The notes under the pieces: model-generated | Database searches by the model: none | Told to the model about the DNA's origin: nothing | The model's input: the letters and a program-made list of their open reading frames with translations, nothing else | Translations under genes and position numbers: made by a program | Assembly (NCBI GenBank): GCA_964304625.1 | Contig: OZ199840.1 | Coordinates: 868,001 to 932,000, forward strand | DNA length: 64,000 bases | DNA from: Kudoa neothunni | Lineage: Eukaryota > Cnidaria | Direction: 5' to 3' | Part shown: piece by piece, positions 25,118-36,915 of the stretch | Layout: each line of letters opens with the position of its first letter | How positions within the stretch are numbered: position 1 is the stretch's first letter

Positions 25118-26319
25118 AAATTTGTTTTCTCCTAATAGTAACTTTTTATCTGAAAATTATTGATCTATTATTGAATTTTAAATGATAGCTAATATATAAA
25201 CGGAGATAACCAATTTAGTAATAATTAGTAATCCTGCATTTTCAATCAAAAATCTAGAATTGGGTTTCTTAATACAATGAATTTTAAGTAATTATCATAG
25301 CACAAATTTGAAGAATTTAAATTATATTAGATGATAATCACAAAAATTATTTAATTCGTTTAACTCTCTTTACGACATACAGAATTCCAAATCTTTTATA
25401 AAAACGTAAAGCATGACCTTTTACTTCTATAAAATTTTAGAATTTTTTAAGTTCCTTGTGTATATAGTTTTTTTTATCCTCATTATAAAATTTTAACGTT
25501 TTAAAAAGCTTTTACGCGGATTCCACATAATCATTTATTTTTTTTCTCTCATTGTGGTGCAGTTACTATTTAAAATAAATATACTAAAAAAATGTGATTT
25601 ATTCAAATTCATACTTTATAATTAATTAAGAATTTTTTTAAAATTATCTTGATATAATTTCCTTTTTTAATTCCATATGGATAATTATTTATCATCTAGA
25701 GTAAACCTTACTCTAGATGATTCGTAGTATAATATTATTATATTAATGGTGAAAGTTCAATTATGCTAACTATTACGCTTGATCGAACAAAAACATTCCG
25801 GTTATCCTGAGCTAATTATCCGATTTATAAAATTTAAATAAAATCGTGGTTTTAGTGAAAATAAATGATATTTTATTGATTCAAACCTAATATATCGAAT
25901 TTTACGTCGGAGGGTTAAATTTCTTACGTGAATATATACATATATGAAAACATTTTCGCCATATGTGTACAGATGAGCACGCATGCAAACATGAGAAGAC
26001 AAACATGGTGTTCTGTATTTATATGTATGATAATATATGAGCTTTTATGTTAAATAAATGAATTTGTTGACGATTCCATAGCATCGAATTGAACATTAAC
26101 AATATAGCCGAGTAGGCAAGAATAGTATTAGTATGTATAATAATGCCAACGATTGTTCACGATTCGTAAAATGTCTATTTTTTTTGTTTAATAATTTTTA
26201 GGGTAATTTCTTTACCACTCAATATTTGAAAAATGTATAAAATTAAACTGTATATAAATCGGGTATCTAGAGCATGCGCAACCACGTTAAATTTTACTGT
26301 CACATACTCCCAGATTACC

Positions 26320-26671
26320 CAATGTAATTATTGTCTTCATGTTTCAACCCATCAACCCAGATTATAATGATTTTTATGTCTATTCATAATATTTCAACGA
26401 TTCCATTACTTTCCCCAATTGATGTTGTTATCTTCCTTATTGTCATAATAATTAATTATAAATTTTATACAAATATTCCCTATAAAAATTCAAAATAAAT
26501 TTTTAATTATTAAATTAGATAAACTATGTTCGTTAAATTTCAAATTTATTTTTTAATTTTGCTAAATACAATTTTTAATAACAACAAAAATTAATATAGA
26601 TTTTCAAATTAATTTTAAAAACTTTAATATTTTCAGGGCATTATCAAATCGTTGGATTAACTTACTAAATA
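26320..26671. repeat. Type I spacer, left part (copy 2)
   Basis: This is collinear with 5740-6080 and 48435-48785 and resumes exactly after the Merlin right end. It ends at TA (26670-26671), the target of the pogo element. Confidence 0.6.
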
Positions 26672-28698
26672 CAGTCGAGATTGGATATTGCGTGGGTTTC
26701 TGGGACCAACAAAAACCCACGCAATAACAAATTTTTACGCAATATCCAGACCTTTGCGTGCGCAGTGTACTATAAAATATGATTTTTTCGTGTTTACGTC
26801 CGATGCCAATTAGTGAAAATCAAATTTTTATATATAAATATATTATTTAATTAAATGAAATGTGATTTATCAAATTTTGTCGAAAAAGCTTGTAATTTTA
26901 GTTTGTCGGAATCTTTCTCTTGATATTTTTAAAACTCGGTCCATTATGGGATGTAAATCAAACAATCCCCTCGGATCCTCTTTAATAAAAGCTTCCCTCA
27001 GAACGTTCACTGCATTTTTCATTTGATTAATTGAAACTTTGATGTCTTCAATGATTGATTCGCTATCGTCAGATTCGTCACTTATGGGCAATAAGTCCTC
27101 ATTATTTTCTTCCTCGCATGTTGCTTCATAATCGTCATCAAACATATTTTCTGAATCTTCGATTTCATCTAGAAAAAATTAATTACGTATACGTTAAATA
27201 TTACCTTGAGAACAGTTGCTGATTTGAGGTATCTCACTCACATCTTCTTGGTCTATAAACTGATAATAACTTTATTGTCGTAATTTTATTTAATACCTCC
27301 AAATATTTTTGATTTTTTAAAGCAATTAATAATAATTTGCGGCGGAATACTTTCCCAACATTTAGTTAATGTTATCATTGAGTCAAGCAATGTATATTTT
27401 TTTATGATAGAATCTTCGCATAAAACCATTCGCTCGGTCATTGAACTTTTGTACCTGCTTTTAAGGCAGCGAATGATGCCTAAATCAAAGGGTTGTAAAA
27501 TACTAGTTGTATTTTTAGGTAAGAACAAAAATTTGATATTTTCAAAGCAATCAATATTTTTTGGATGGCCTGGACATTGGTCCAACAAAATTAAGACTTT
27601 TCTATTCTGATTTATCATCCTTCGGTTAAACTTTTTCATTATTTCGATAAATATACTAGAAATCATCCATGCACTTTTTTGTGCATAATATTCACATGGG
27701 AGGTGTTTGACTCTTTTAAAACATCTAGGATTTTGAAATTTCCCGATAACAACTAATGGGAACTTATCCCCATTTAAAGCTGAGGACAGTAAAACAGTCA
27801 CCCTTTTTTTGGATAATTTTTTCCCCTTAATCCCGACTTCCTCCTTTAAAACGTAACTACTATTTTGTAACTGCTCATAATAAAGAGCAGTTTCGTCGAT
27901 GTTAATAACGTCTTTTGGATTATATGCTCTAATCAAATCAATGTTCTCAATAATCCATGAGTCGACAGATGCAACATCTGCACTCGCAGCCTCGCCATGG
28001 AACTTTTTGAAAACTATCCCATATCTTGACTTGAACCCTGCAAGCCATCCCTTGCTGGCTTTAAAATTGGAAACTTTGTTTTCATTTGCAATATAAGAAG
28101 CTTTTTTGATAATGGCATCTCCTGACAGAACGTTACCATTCGACCGTTGTTTAACAAACCAATCATACACTTCATCGTCTATATTTTTGAATCTGCCTGC
28201 CGAATGTCTCTTCCTTTTACTTTCAATATCTGTATTTTTGAATTTATCTTCGTGCGAAAGAATTCTATCAAGTGTTGAATGACCTTAAATGTGATTTTAC
28301 AATAGTATTCAATAGAAGACTACAATACCACTCAATTTAAACTTGGAAATTGTCATTGATATCGCACCCTTCAACGTTTTTATTGAATTGTAGTAATGGA
28401 TGATTTCCATTTTCTCTGAAATATTGCGTTGTTCACGGGACATAATGAAAAAACACTATCTGAATTAAACCAATTGACCACAAAAAACCACTCAATAACG
28501 AGTCACGCTGCGCCTAACAACCACGCAATAACGAGACTTTTTGTATTAATAAATTTTTTTAAATTTTTTGTTAACAAATATTTTTACATTACAATAAGAT
28601 AATAACAATTTGAAAAAACTATGTTTCTCTCTTTAAAGGATAACTTTGAAAATCTCTAATTACGCAATATCCAGTCACGCAATATCCAATCTCGACTG
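26672..28698 (-). mobile_element. pogo transposon, apparently complete
   Basis: Both ends carry the same perfect 23-base inverted repeat beginning CAGTCGAGATTGGATATTGC, flanked by TA at 26670-26671 and 28699-28700. Subterminal regions repeat CACGCAATA-like motifs in both orientations, the usual binding-site arrangement. The two other copies of this spacer (around 6079 and 48785) lack the element and read straight through with a single TA, so the insertion postdates the duplication. The transposase is open once four exons are joined. It is the youngest-looking element here. Confidence 0.93.
26870..28443 (-). CDS. pogo transposase, four exons, intact
   Basis: The exons are 28329-28443, 27297-28283, 27205-27252 and 26870-27168, with GT..AG introns of 44, 45 and 36 bases, all interrupting codons after the first base. 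The total is 1,449 bases, or 482 residues. Residues 1-55 form a helix-turn-helix (MSREQRNISEKMEIIHYYNS). Then comes a CENP-B-type DNA-binding domain (SKGWLAGFKSRYGIVFKKFH). The DDE core has D in DVINIDETALYYEQL, D in VLILLDQCPGHPKN and D in NTTSILQPFDLGIIRCLK. The C-terminus is an acidic tail and a basic end, TKITSFFDKI. No key residue is missing. It is the best independent evidence that tiny introns are normal in this genome. Confidence 0.9.
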
Positions 28699-28914
28699 TA
28701 GCTGAAAAATTTACACCCACCAAATAAAAATGGGATATAAATTTACCTCACTTTTTTTATTTAACAAAATTGCCTCAAATAAAATTCTGCATTGGTTTAC
28801 AAAATATGAGTAAAATTCATTGAGTAAACTTTGAATAAATGACCAATTATTAATGTTATATTCTTTATGTGCGCGTGCGTTAATGTTGTTACGTTCCGTT
28901 GGAGAATGATTGTG
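28699..28914. repeat. Type I spacer, middle part (copy 2)
   Basis: This continues the type I spacer after the pogo insertion, matching 6080-6297 and 48786-49002. It contains an alternating purine-pyrimidine stretch (TGTGCGCGTGCG) present in variant form in all three copies. No gene is visible. Confidence 0.5.
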
Positions 28915-30831
28915 GGAAGTGGCTATTTGCATGGAAGGGAATATCACCTAGAATATGTGAGATATTAAAAGTTTGATTTCACATTTACAATAGGCTATAT
29001 TTTTCCTACAAAATTTTATAAAATATTTTTAATAATTTTAAATTGAGAATTGGTTCATTAAAATCATATTTTAATCATCTTTCATGTACCAAAACCGTAC
29101 CTTTCTTGAGTTAATAACAGTATTCAAAGATTATTTACGGTATTCACTACAATTAATTCAAATTATTTACCCAATTGTACGTTACAAACTCGAATGATGC
29201 ATGCGTACGAGACAAATTTTCACACTTAATTCCGGTGGCTGCAAATATTTTATAAAAATGTGGTTGTCGAAATACCTCTTATATTTTTAATGGAACGATC
29301 TTTTTACCGGTCGGTTGTTATTATCTTTTTAATGTTTTAATTATATGCTCTCAAGGTTGAAAATAATTTTATCGATTTCTTAAAATACTACTTTATTGAA
29401 TTTATTGAGAGACAAATTTGTTAAATCAAAATTTTATTTTCTACAAATTTAATTCAATTCTTGATAATTTTGTAGAGAGCCCAATAGCAGACGCTCTACT
29501 CATTTTCCTCCTCCTTATAATTTTTATTTTGGAGACTTCCTCCATAATAATATTAGATCAGTTAAGTGCCAGGCGAGTATAAATTGATGGAAAGTTTCGT
29601 TGTTACTTAGAGTATCATATGACTGTAAATATGTGGTAACCATTACACGTTTTCTTTCAATTCTGATGGATTTCAGGTAACAGAAGAACGATATGAAGAA
29701 TTCTTGCAGAGTTGAAAATTTTTCGACAATATTTTCGATCTCTCATTTGTCGATTCCAATCTATTATTTGTGAAATTTTTAAAATAATTTTCAGCATTAC
29801 TTAGTAAACGATCCATTCACTAACGATAGATTTCTACCTTTAATCAAAATAAATATCGAAATTGTAAATTCCATACCCATATAATTATTCACATATGCGA
29901 ACAACTTGATCGTTGCTAATACACAAACTGTTACATCTAAATTATTCATAATAGATCTCCACTTGTCTGAATTTATTCCATATTTTCCTATTTAATTTTC
30001 GCGTTTGAATATTTGACAGAAATGAAACCTACATATCAAAAGGGAGAATATTCAAACGTCATCTTAAGGCACTTTCTGAGGCATTGTTATTTATCTGTTC
30101 TTATCTGCTCTTATTGTTCATATTTTTGTTTTTAGCCAAGGGGAAACATCGACTAATTATTTTAATAGCCATTTGATCGAATCTTCAGATTCATCATACG
30201 ATACATGCACTTGTTATCAGTCATGCTAAACGAATCTTGTAATGTTGTTATGAATAAAGATGCGCTAGACATAAATATAGATGCATCTAGCATATTTAAT
30301 TTAAATGAAACGTGAGTTAAATAGTACAGTTTTCAAAAAGGGTATTCGCGGAGATTCACATTTTAAATTCCCCGCATAGACTCAACGTAACCAAATAGTT
30401 TAGCTTATAAAATTATTTTGCATAATAAGGAAATCTATGAATTTTACGATACAACTTAGATCAAACGAGAATTAATGCTCAATGTAAGACAATTATTAAA
30501 ATTGTGAGATAATGCGAGGCATGCAGCCAATGCTCAGTTTGCACAACGTCTAACTTGACGATAATCAATTTTATTGCAGGCAATACAACTTAATTCGTTA
30601 ATATATTGTGTAGAAGAAATTAATAATGTTACCAAATCAAGAAAAGTACGATTATGGTACATAAAATATGGTTAAAATATGGTTTTAATGGGAAAATTCT
30701 CCATTTAAAATTATTAAAAACAATTTATAAAATTTGATAGGAAAAATATAGCAAATTGTAAATTTGAAATCAAATTTTTAATATCTCACATATTCTAGGA
30801 GATATTCCCATCCATGCAATTAGCCATTTCC
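28915..30831. mobile_element. Non-autonomous element with long inverted repeats (copy 2)
   Basis: The ends read GGAAGTGGCTA and GGAAATGGCTA inward, with about 190 bases of inverted similarity. It is orthologous in position to 6298-8264 and 49003-50972. It lacks the 39-base extra segment seen near the left end of those copies. Its right two-thirds are almost identical to the third copy. No coding capacity is seen. Confidence 0.6.
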
Positions 30832-31592
30832 AATTTATTATGATTTGGTGTTATCTTGTCCATCTAAAGTAAATAGCGATGAGCGCCCTAGAGGGTCTAC
30901 ATTAACAGTTGTTGGTATTTCTATAAAGAGAAAAAAAATAAAAATTAATTATATATGTGAAATAACGATTCTCAGTGGAAATAAAAAATTTCCTCTGTGT
31001 TATTAATAGCCAAATAAATAGCAGCATGATAAAAATAATATATTGTTATATAGCGAAAAGATAGGTTATTTAATATGTAGAATATTAGACTCGCAAAAAT
31101 AAAAATATAACATTTTAGGGGTTATGTGAAGAATGCATTATTCATCATCTTAGGATTTATAGCGTTGCTTGAATCATGCGCTCCCCAGTAAATTTACATT
31201 AATAATTTTTGACATTTCACTCTGCGTTATGCATATTACTCATAATTAGGAAAAAGATAATTACATTTATAAATTAAACATTGCTAATAAACGATCTAAA
31301 AATAATTTTAACCATTAAATTATTACCATAAAATAAGAAAACTTGTTGCCATGGGTCTCTTTTAGGATACTTTAACTTTTTAGAAAGAAAGTCATTTATT
31401 AAGAAAATGTAGTTGAAATTTTTATAAACATGTTAGTTTAGGAGTAATTTCCTCCCGTTGCAATAACCACTGCCAAAAATATTATAAAATAGATAATATG
31501 TATTAGCTTGAATTTGAATATAATATGTTTTAATTAAATAAATATCAAAGTAACGTGTTATATTTTTAATAATCCTCATCATCGAAATGAAT
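30832..31592. repeat. Repeated 3' flank of the FN3 genes (copy 3)
   Basis: This aligns end to end with 8265-9023 and 50973-51734. It is non-coding and belongs to the duplicated gene unit. Confidence 0.6.
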
Positions 31593-34578
31593 CTAATTTC
31601 TATTCTTCCAGTAACCAAAATAGAATCCTGCTCCAATAACAACAAGAGCTATTGGAACTACAGTAGCAATAATTCTAAATATCAAAGTTAAACAAAACAT
31701 ATCTACTTATTATACATTGTATTGGTTGATCTAAACAAATTTAAAACTAATATTTACACATCGAAGTTACGTAGATTTGTTGGAGGTTTCACCTATTATT
31801 TAATTTAAAAATTGATATAAGTAATCTTATTTTACCTTTATTAATTTTTTCAAGCCCAAATACATTACTTTGGACACTATGGTATACTACCAACTGATAA
31901 TTACTCGTGTCTTCAACATCGGAAATAACGAATTCCCTACAGGGAGGAAATACATCACAACCTTCACCGACTATCATGCATTTCTTAACTATTTGGTTGG
32001 ATGGGTCGTCCAAATTTATTAATTTCCATTTACACAAAGAATTTTGGTCTACATCATTCGGTAAAGTCGTTTTCACATTTATAGTTGTATCTTCACGGGT
32101 AATTACAATTGTTATTTTCTTTGTGGGGTTCACATGTGGTGTAGCTGATGGATCTGAAATTAAATATTCATTATTGAATTAAAATATAATTTTTAATTAT
32201 AGTTTTATTAATATTTAATTAAATTTTTGAGGTTAATATATAATAAATTTTACTTTTGGGTATGTCTATTGTAGTTTCGGAAGATCTTCCAACAGCTGTC
32301 ACTAAAACTCTGTACTCTTTGTCTGCTTCGTATCCTTCAGTAAATATGATACTACTACAGGAAGGTGGTCCTTCACAAGATGGGATTGTAAGTTTATTAG
32401 TTGGTATTACTTTTTTTGATGGTTGACCTCTAGATCTAGACACCATAGGTTGTGAGAGAGTTGATTTCATATCAGATTCGGCAGTATTTCCTGTCGATTG
32501 TGGTGCTGGGCATTCATACAACATATCATATGTTTCCCCATTCTTTACTTTTACTTTGTAGTGGCATACAGCTTCGGCATAAGGTGAAGATAATGTGCCT
32601 ACTACTTTAAAACCTTTTTCCAAAAATTGATTTTCTAATTTGAGAGTTGACATTTCTTAACAATTATAATTTAAAGTTAAATCAAAAATGGGAAATTTAG
32701 TACTCGTCCTTATTTGATGGACTTTAGAACCGTGCTCTTTGTGCGCAACAACCTTGAGATCGTAATCTGTTCCAGGAGCCAATCCCACAATATTTTGAGT
32801 GTCTCTACAGAATCCTCTGCATGGATAACTATCCACACACATTGCACACACGTATACATTCTTTCCGCGGGGGCTGAGGTAGTAAGCACATGTTATATCT
32901 GATATGCCAACCGCCGTGTTAACTTCGAGAGCTTTAATGGAAAGATGGGTATCCCCTATAGTTGTTATTGCATCGGGGAAAACATTTTCAGTGGTTTCAT
33001 CTATATATTATGTTATATATAGACATTATTCTATTTTCAATAAACTTGTTCTGAAGAATATATGTTCTTTAAAATTGGCTGGAACAAGATTGTTAGCTGT
33101 TGCAGCTGATTTAATTACAAGGATATAAGGTTTTCCACTGGCAAGTTGGGATACTGTTAATGTTGAAGTACACTGAGTGTTACAGTCGTCAGCCCCTGTT
33201 CCACATTTAGCCCCTGTACCTTCCCCACCAACCAAAGAAGGTTTATCGGCAGCATAATAACTTACAGTACACGAAGAAAATTGTGGGGTAGTAGATGGTT
33301 TGAATAAGCGTGTATCTAATGTAACACCTGAGGCAGTGTACGACGATAATAATTCGGCGGGAGTTTCATCAGTAAGTTTTTCTGTAATAACTAAATAAAT
33401 ATTATTTGAAATATTTAACTTTCTTATAAACCAAATTTTTTTTGTATGTATCCAAAGTATGTAGTTCCACTTTTTTTTATTTGAAAATGTCTAGATTGTA
33501 TCAGTATTTCGACAATTGCTATTGACCTTTCGAACGTAAGCTCCACATTATCACATGGTGCGTAACATTCTTTATGTTCGCCCCCACCACAATTTGATAT
33601 GTAATCATTAGTATTTCCAGCTACAACTGTAGAAGATTCGTCTTTTATACCAAATCGACAGATTTCAAATGGAAATTTATTAGTAAACTTAAGTAGATAT
33701 TTAGTTTTATTTTCATCATATTTCACATAATATTGTGGTATGTAAACGGCGGTATTCATCAAAGTATAATTATTTTGCAGTTTATAAAAGAATGATGGAT
33801 AACCCACGCATTTCATTTCATAATGTGGGATCATCAAATCAAAATCTACTTCATTATTATTATCATTTCCTGTAACACAATCGGCTCCAGCGGTTCCGTC
33901 AGCGTATTTTACACCCTTATAGGAAATGGGGCATGCAACTTTTGGACAAGTTTTTGTTTTCAATTTCAGTTTGCTTCCATTTGTTGATATTGTAACTTGT
34001 GGGTTTACCAACAAACCTATAAATATATAGATGTGTAATATACACATTAACTACGTATGGCTAGACCAAAAATAGTTCCGCCTTTAATTTGTTGAGAAGC
34101 AGTTTGGGCTCCCACCGCCACAAAAACTCCAATATATTTTGTTCTTGGGGAAAATTTATCATACGTGAGTTTATTATCATTTGTATTACAGAGGACAACG
34201 CACTTTCCATTGACTTGTTCACCGCCAGTTTCGTGACATGGATTCATATCTAGATAGTTGTCCCCAGCGTCGTTGGACTTCTTGATATAGCAGTGGTTCG
34301 ACTGAATAAATCTACCCCCACTCAATACTAAATGAACTTTCATATTGTCGCCATCCTTCACAATCTTATATGTAAGGGATTCTGGTTCAGCTGGCTGAGC
34401 TTGACCTTGGATTTTTGGTTGTGGTTGTGGTTGTTGTTCCTGTTGCTGCTGAGGTGGAGTGGGTGCTGTATCTTGGAGATTAGTTTTCGCTACATTAGAT
34501 CGGTTTATTTGTTTGCTAGTAAAAATAGTTACCAATAACTGAAAAAATAATTCCTAATAAATAGAGAAATCCCTTCAT
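31593..34578 (-). CDS. FN3-like type I surface protein, paralogue 4 (even class), open
   Basis: All exons are open: E1 34533-34578 (MKGFLYLLGIIFSVI), E2 34055-34489, E3 33432-34016, E4 33046-33390, E5 32704-33000, E6 32254-32655, E7 to 32153 (left end 31836 or 31864), E8 31758-31792 and E9 31593-31674. With E7 from 31864 they sum to 2,517 bases, or 838 residues. E2 opens with a P/Q-rich stalk (about 40 residues), then a domain ending FSPRTKYIGVFV. E3 carries PHYEMKCVGYPSFFYKL and an N-glycosylation sequon (QNNYT). E4, E5, E6 and E7 are further cysteine-containing FN3-like units. E9 is the membrane helix with tail YFGYWKNRN. E6 matches paralogues 2 and 6 nearly exactly, while E3 resembles paralogue 5, so the gene is a mosaic. 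Confidence 0.87.
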
Positions 34579-35138
34579 TTTGATTTAAATAATCAAAAAC
34601 GGATGTTGCCGTTATATTCATGGAGAACAATACAATGAATATATAGAAATTTAATAATACTCTCGTACCTATTATTAATATTATTCTACAAAATTGTTTA
34701 TCCTAACATTACATTTCCTATTTATGTTAACTAAGTATAGTTATCAAAAATTATTAACAAAAATAAAATGATTTATCTATGTTAGTATAAAAGTCGCTTC
34801 AAATATTATATTAATTTAAAAAATGACAAATGAATTAATTTAGAATCAATCAAATATCTATTTAAAATATTAAATAAATATTTTTATTTTCAATATGTCC
34901 TCTAACTTATTCAAAAAATTATTGCAATATTATTTTATTGTTTTCTTTATAATCATTCAAATTATAAAGTTCGCTTAAATTAATACTCCCAATAAATTCG
35001 TTTCATCCATTTTTATACTCATTTTAAATAAAATTATTGATTTTTCTTAAATATGTTTTTTTCTTTTCATATTTAATCATCGAATTCAATTATTTGTTGT
35101 AATTTATGTTTTTTTATTCTTTTTGTTCATCATAAATA
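34579..35138 (-). promoter_or_regulatory. Conserved 5' flank of paralogue 4
   Basis: This is nearly identical to 54711-55220 (gene 6) over its whole length and matches the other gene flanks for about the first 250-300 bases. It ends at the pogo relic. No discrete promoter element can be picked out. Confidence 0.45.
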
Positions 35139-36915
35139 CAGTAGGGAATCGATTTTTCCGTAATCCCCTTGGGACCACGGAAAAGTTACTGACAATATGT
35201 CAGCGACGTATTCAGTAAGTGCGCGCGCAGCTAAATAAAAAATTTACTTTTTTAAAAGAAATTAATCCCATTTATACGATCGTCTACCGATACTGAAACA
35301 ATATATTAATTTATGTTATTTTAAATTTTATTTTTAAATGTGCATATCAATTTTATGATGTTAACTCATTATTTCATCAAGATAAGTAATTCCTCTCTGT
35401 CGTATATTTCTCCCGCATGTTTAAATATTTAAATGAATCTTTTGATGATATAAATTCTACCACTTGTTCATCTTCAGTTTCAAAATTAGCAGATTCAACA
35501 ATTAAAGGAGTTAGCTCGTCAAAGTGTTTTGATGTAAGCACAATGACTTTCTCTTGAATAATCTCGGTATTTCCAGCTGAGAACACTTTCTTGCAAAAAT
35601 TAACATTTGATGAACGCTCGAATACATCAGCTGTAGGAAACCCCCGTTTTCTAAAATAATTAAACTCAACTTCTTTTGAAATATCACCGTCCAGAATTTT
35701 TTAATTAGGAACAATTTTTAAAGCGAATCTTTGGAGGATGTGTTCATATCACTACTAACTGCATCAATATGGCTTTTTATTAAATTATTTTTGTAATTTT
35801 ATTTGAATCAGTACATTATTCCATGGTCTAATGGTTGCAAAACCTTAATTGATTTTTTTGTGAGGAACATAAGAGAGATATTAGATAAATGAATTTATGC
35901 GACATGTGGCATTATTAAATAGTGGCGAAACTTTCTTGTACTTCGTTTTGAATACATTGTCAACGTTAGAAAGATATTTATTAAATGTTTCCCTAATCAT
36001 CCATTCTTGTCTGTTTAATTTGTATTTTACTAGAAATGTTTTAGAATTTTTAAAATAACGTGGTTTTTATGATTTCTAATCACAAGAGATTCAATGCAAC
36101 CTCTAGGCGTAGATGCACGTAACAAAACAGTAACTATTTTTGGATTTGTTTCTCTCGACAAAACAGCATTAAAAATAATGAACTACTTTGTTTCTACTAA
36201 AATAATGCAGTTTCGTCATGGTTATAAATACAGTCATCGTTGTTACCTTTGATTTAGTCATTCGAATTAGATTACAAATTTTCTACAAAACTTAAATCAA
36301 CACAAGCAGCGTCACCATGGGAAGTGATAATTTTAAATTAAATCATGGGTCATTACTACGTTTAGGTTTAATTCTTTTGTCAATTGGTTTCTTTCATGTA
36401 TGATATCATGAGTAGACAGTTCAATTTTTTATCTCAAATAATTCATCCAGTCATATACTAATGTATCGATTTCGTGATTTGTACATTGTTTAAAATTTTT
36501 TCTCTCTGAAGAACCCAAGTCAGTTTAAGATAAAACTATATCTTTCTTCCTAATCAAGATGGTATCTGGAATAGTAATAGAAGGAGTTGAAATTTACTAA
36601 AAGTAATATGTTTGCACTCTTGTTTAGTATACATTAAAAAAATCAATAAATTTATATTTTAGTTTTATTATTTCCTCATTTTTAAGTTTTCCAGACATTA
36701 TAAATGTAGAAAAAGGAATACCACTAAATCCGCCTAGAGTTGAAAAGTTACGGAAAATCGGTTAAGCGCTAATAATGTGAAAACCCCCTAATAAATGTTT
36801 AATTTTTAAAATTTTCATTGAAATGTAAAAATAAAATCAAATAAATGATTTGAAATATTAAAACAATATTCTAATGGAAGAAACTCCGAAGTTACCGAAA
36901 ATCGGTTACATACTG
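35139..36915 (-). mobile_element. pogo relic, copy A
   Basis: The left end is CAGTAGGGAATCGATTTTTC. The right end read inward is CAGTATGTAACCGATTTTCG. TA lies on the left (35137-35138), while the right TA has changed to TG. Minus-strand scraps match the C-terminal part of the pogo at 56277. Examples are VIVLTSKHFDELTPLIVES and FISSKDSFKYLNMREK at 35377-35586. The catalytic core is fragmentary, so this is an old copy. The left part has a twin at 55221-56276 because of the segmental duplication. Confidence 0.8.

Larger units (their letters stand above)
21868..26319 (+). mobile_element. Large Merlin element with about 180-bp inverted repeats
   Basis: The ends read GGTAATCTGG inward on both strands, and the inverted repeat holds for about 180 bases (21868-22045 against 26140-26319). 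The flanks carry degenerate 8-base duplicates (ATTTTAAT, AATGTAAT) at a site matching uninterrupted CAATTTAAT at about 5730 and 48440, giving two empty-site controls. At 4.45 kb it is long for Merlin because a second Merlin-like element (23493-25117) is nested inside. It carries an open transposase at 22452-23297. Positions 25118-26139 hold AT-rich sequence without a gene. Confidence 0.88.
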
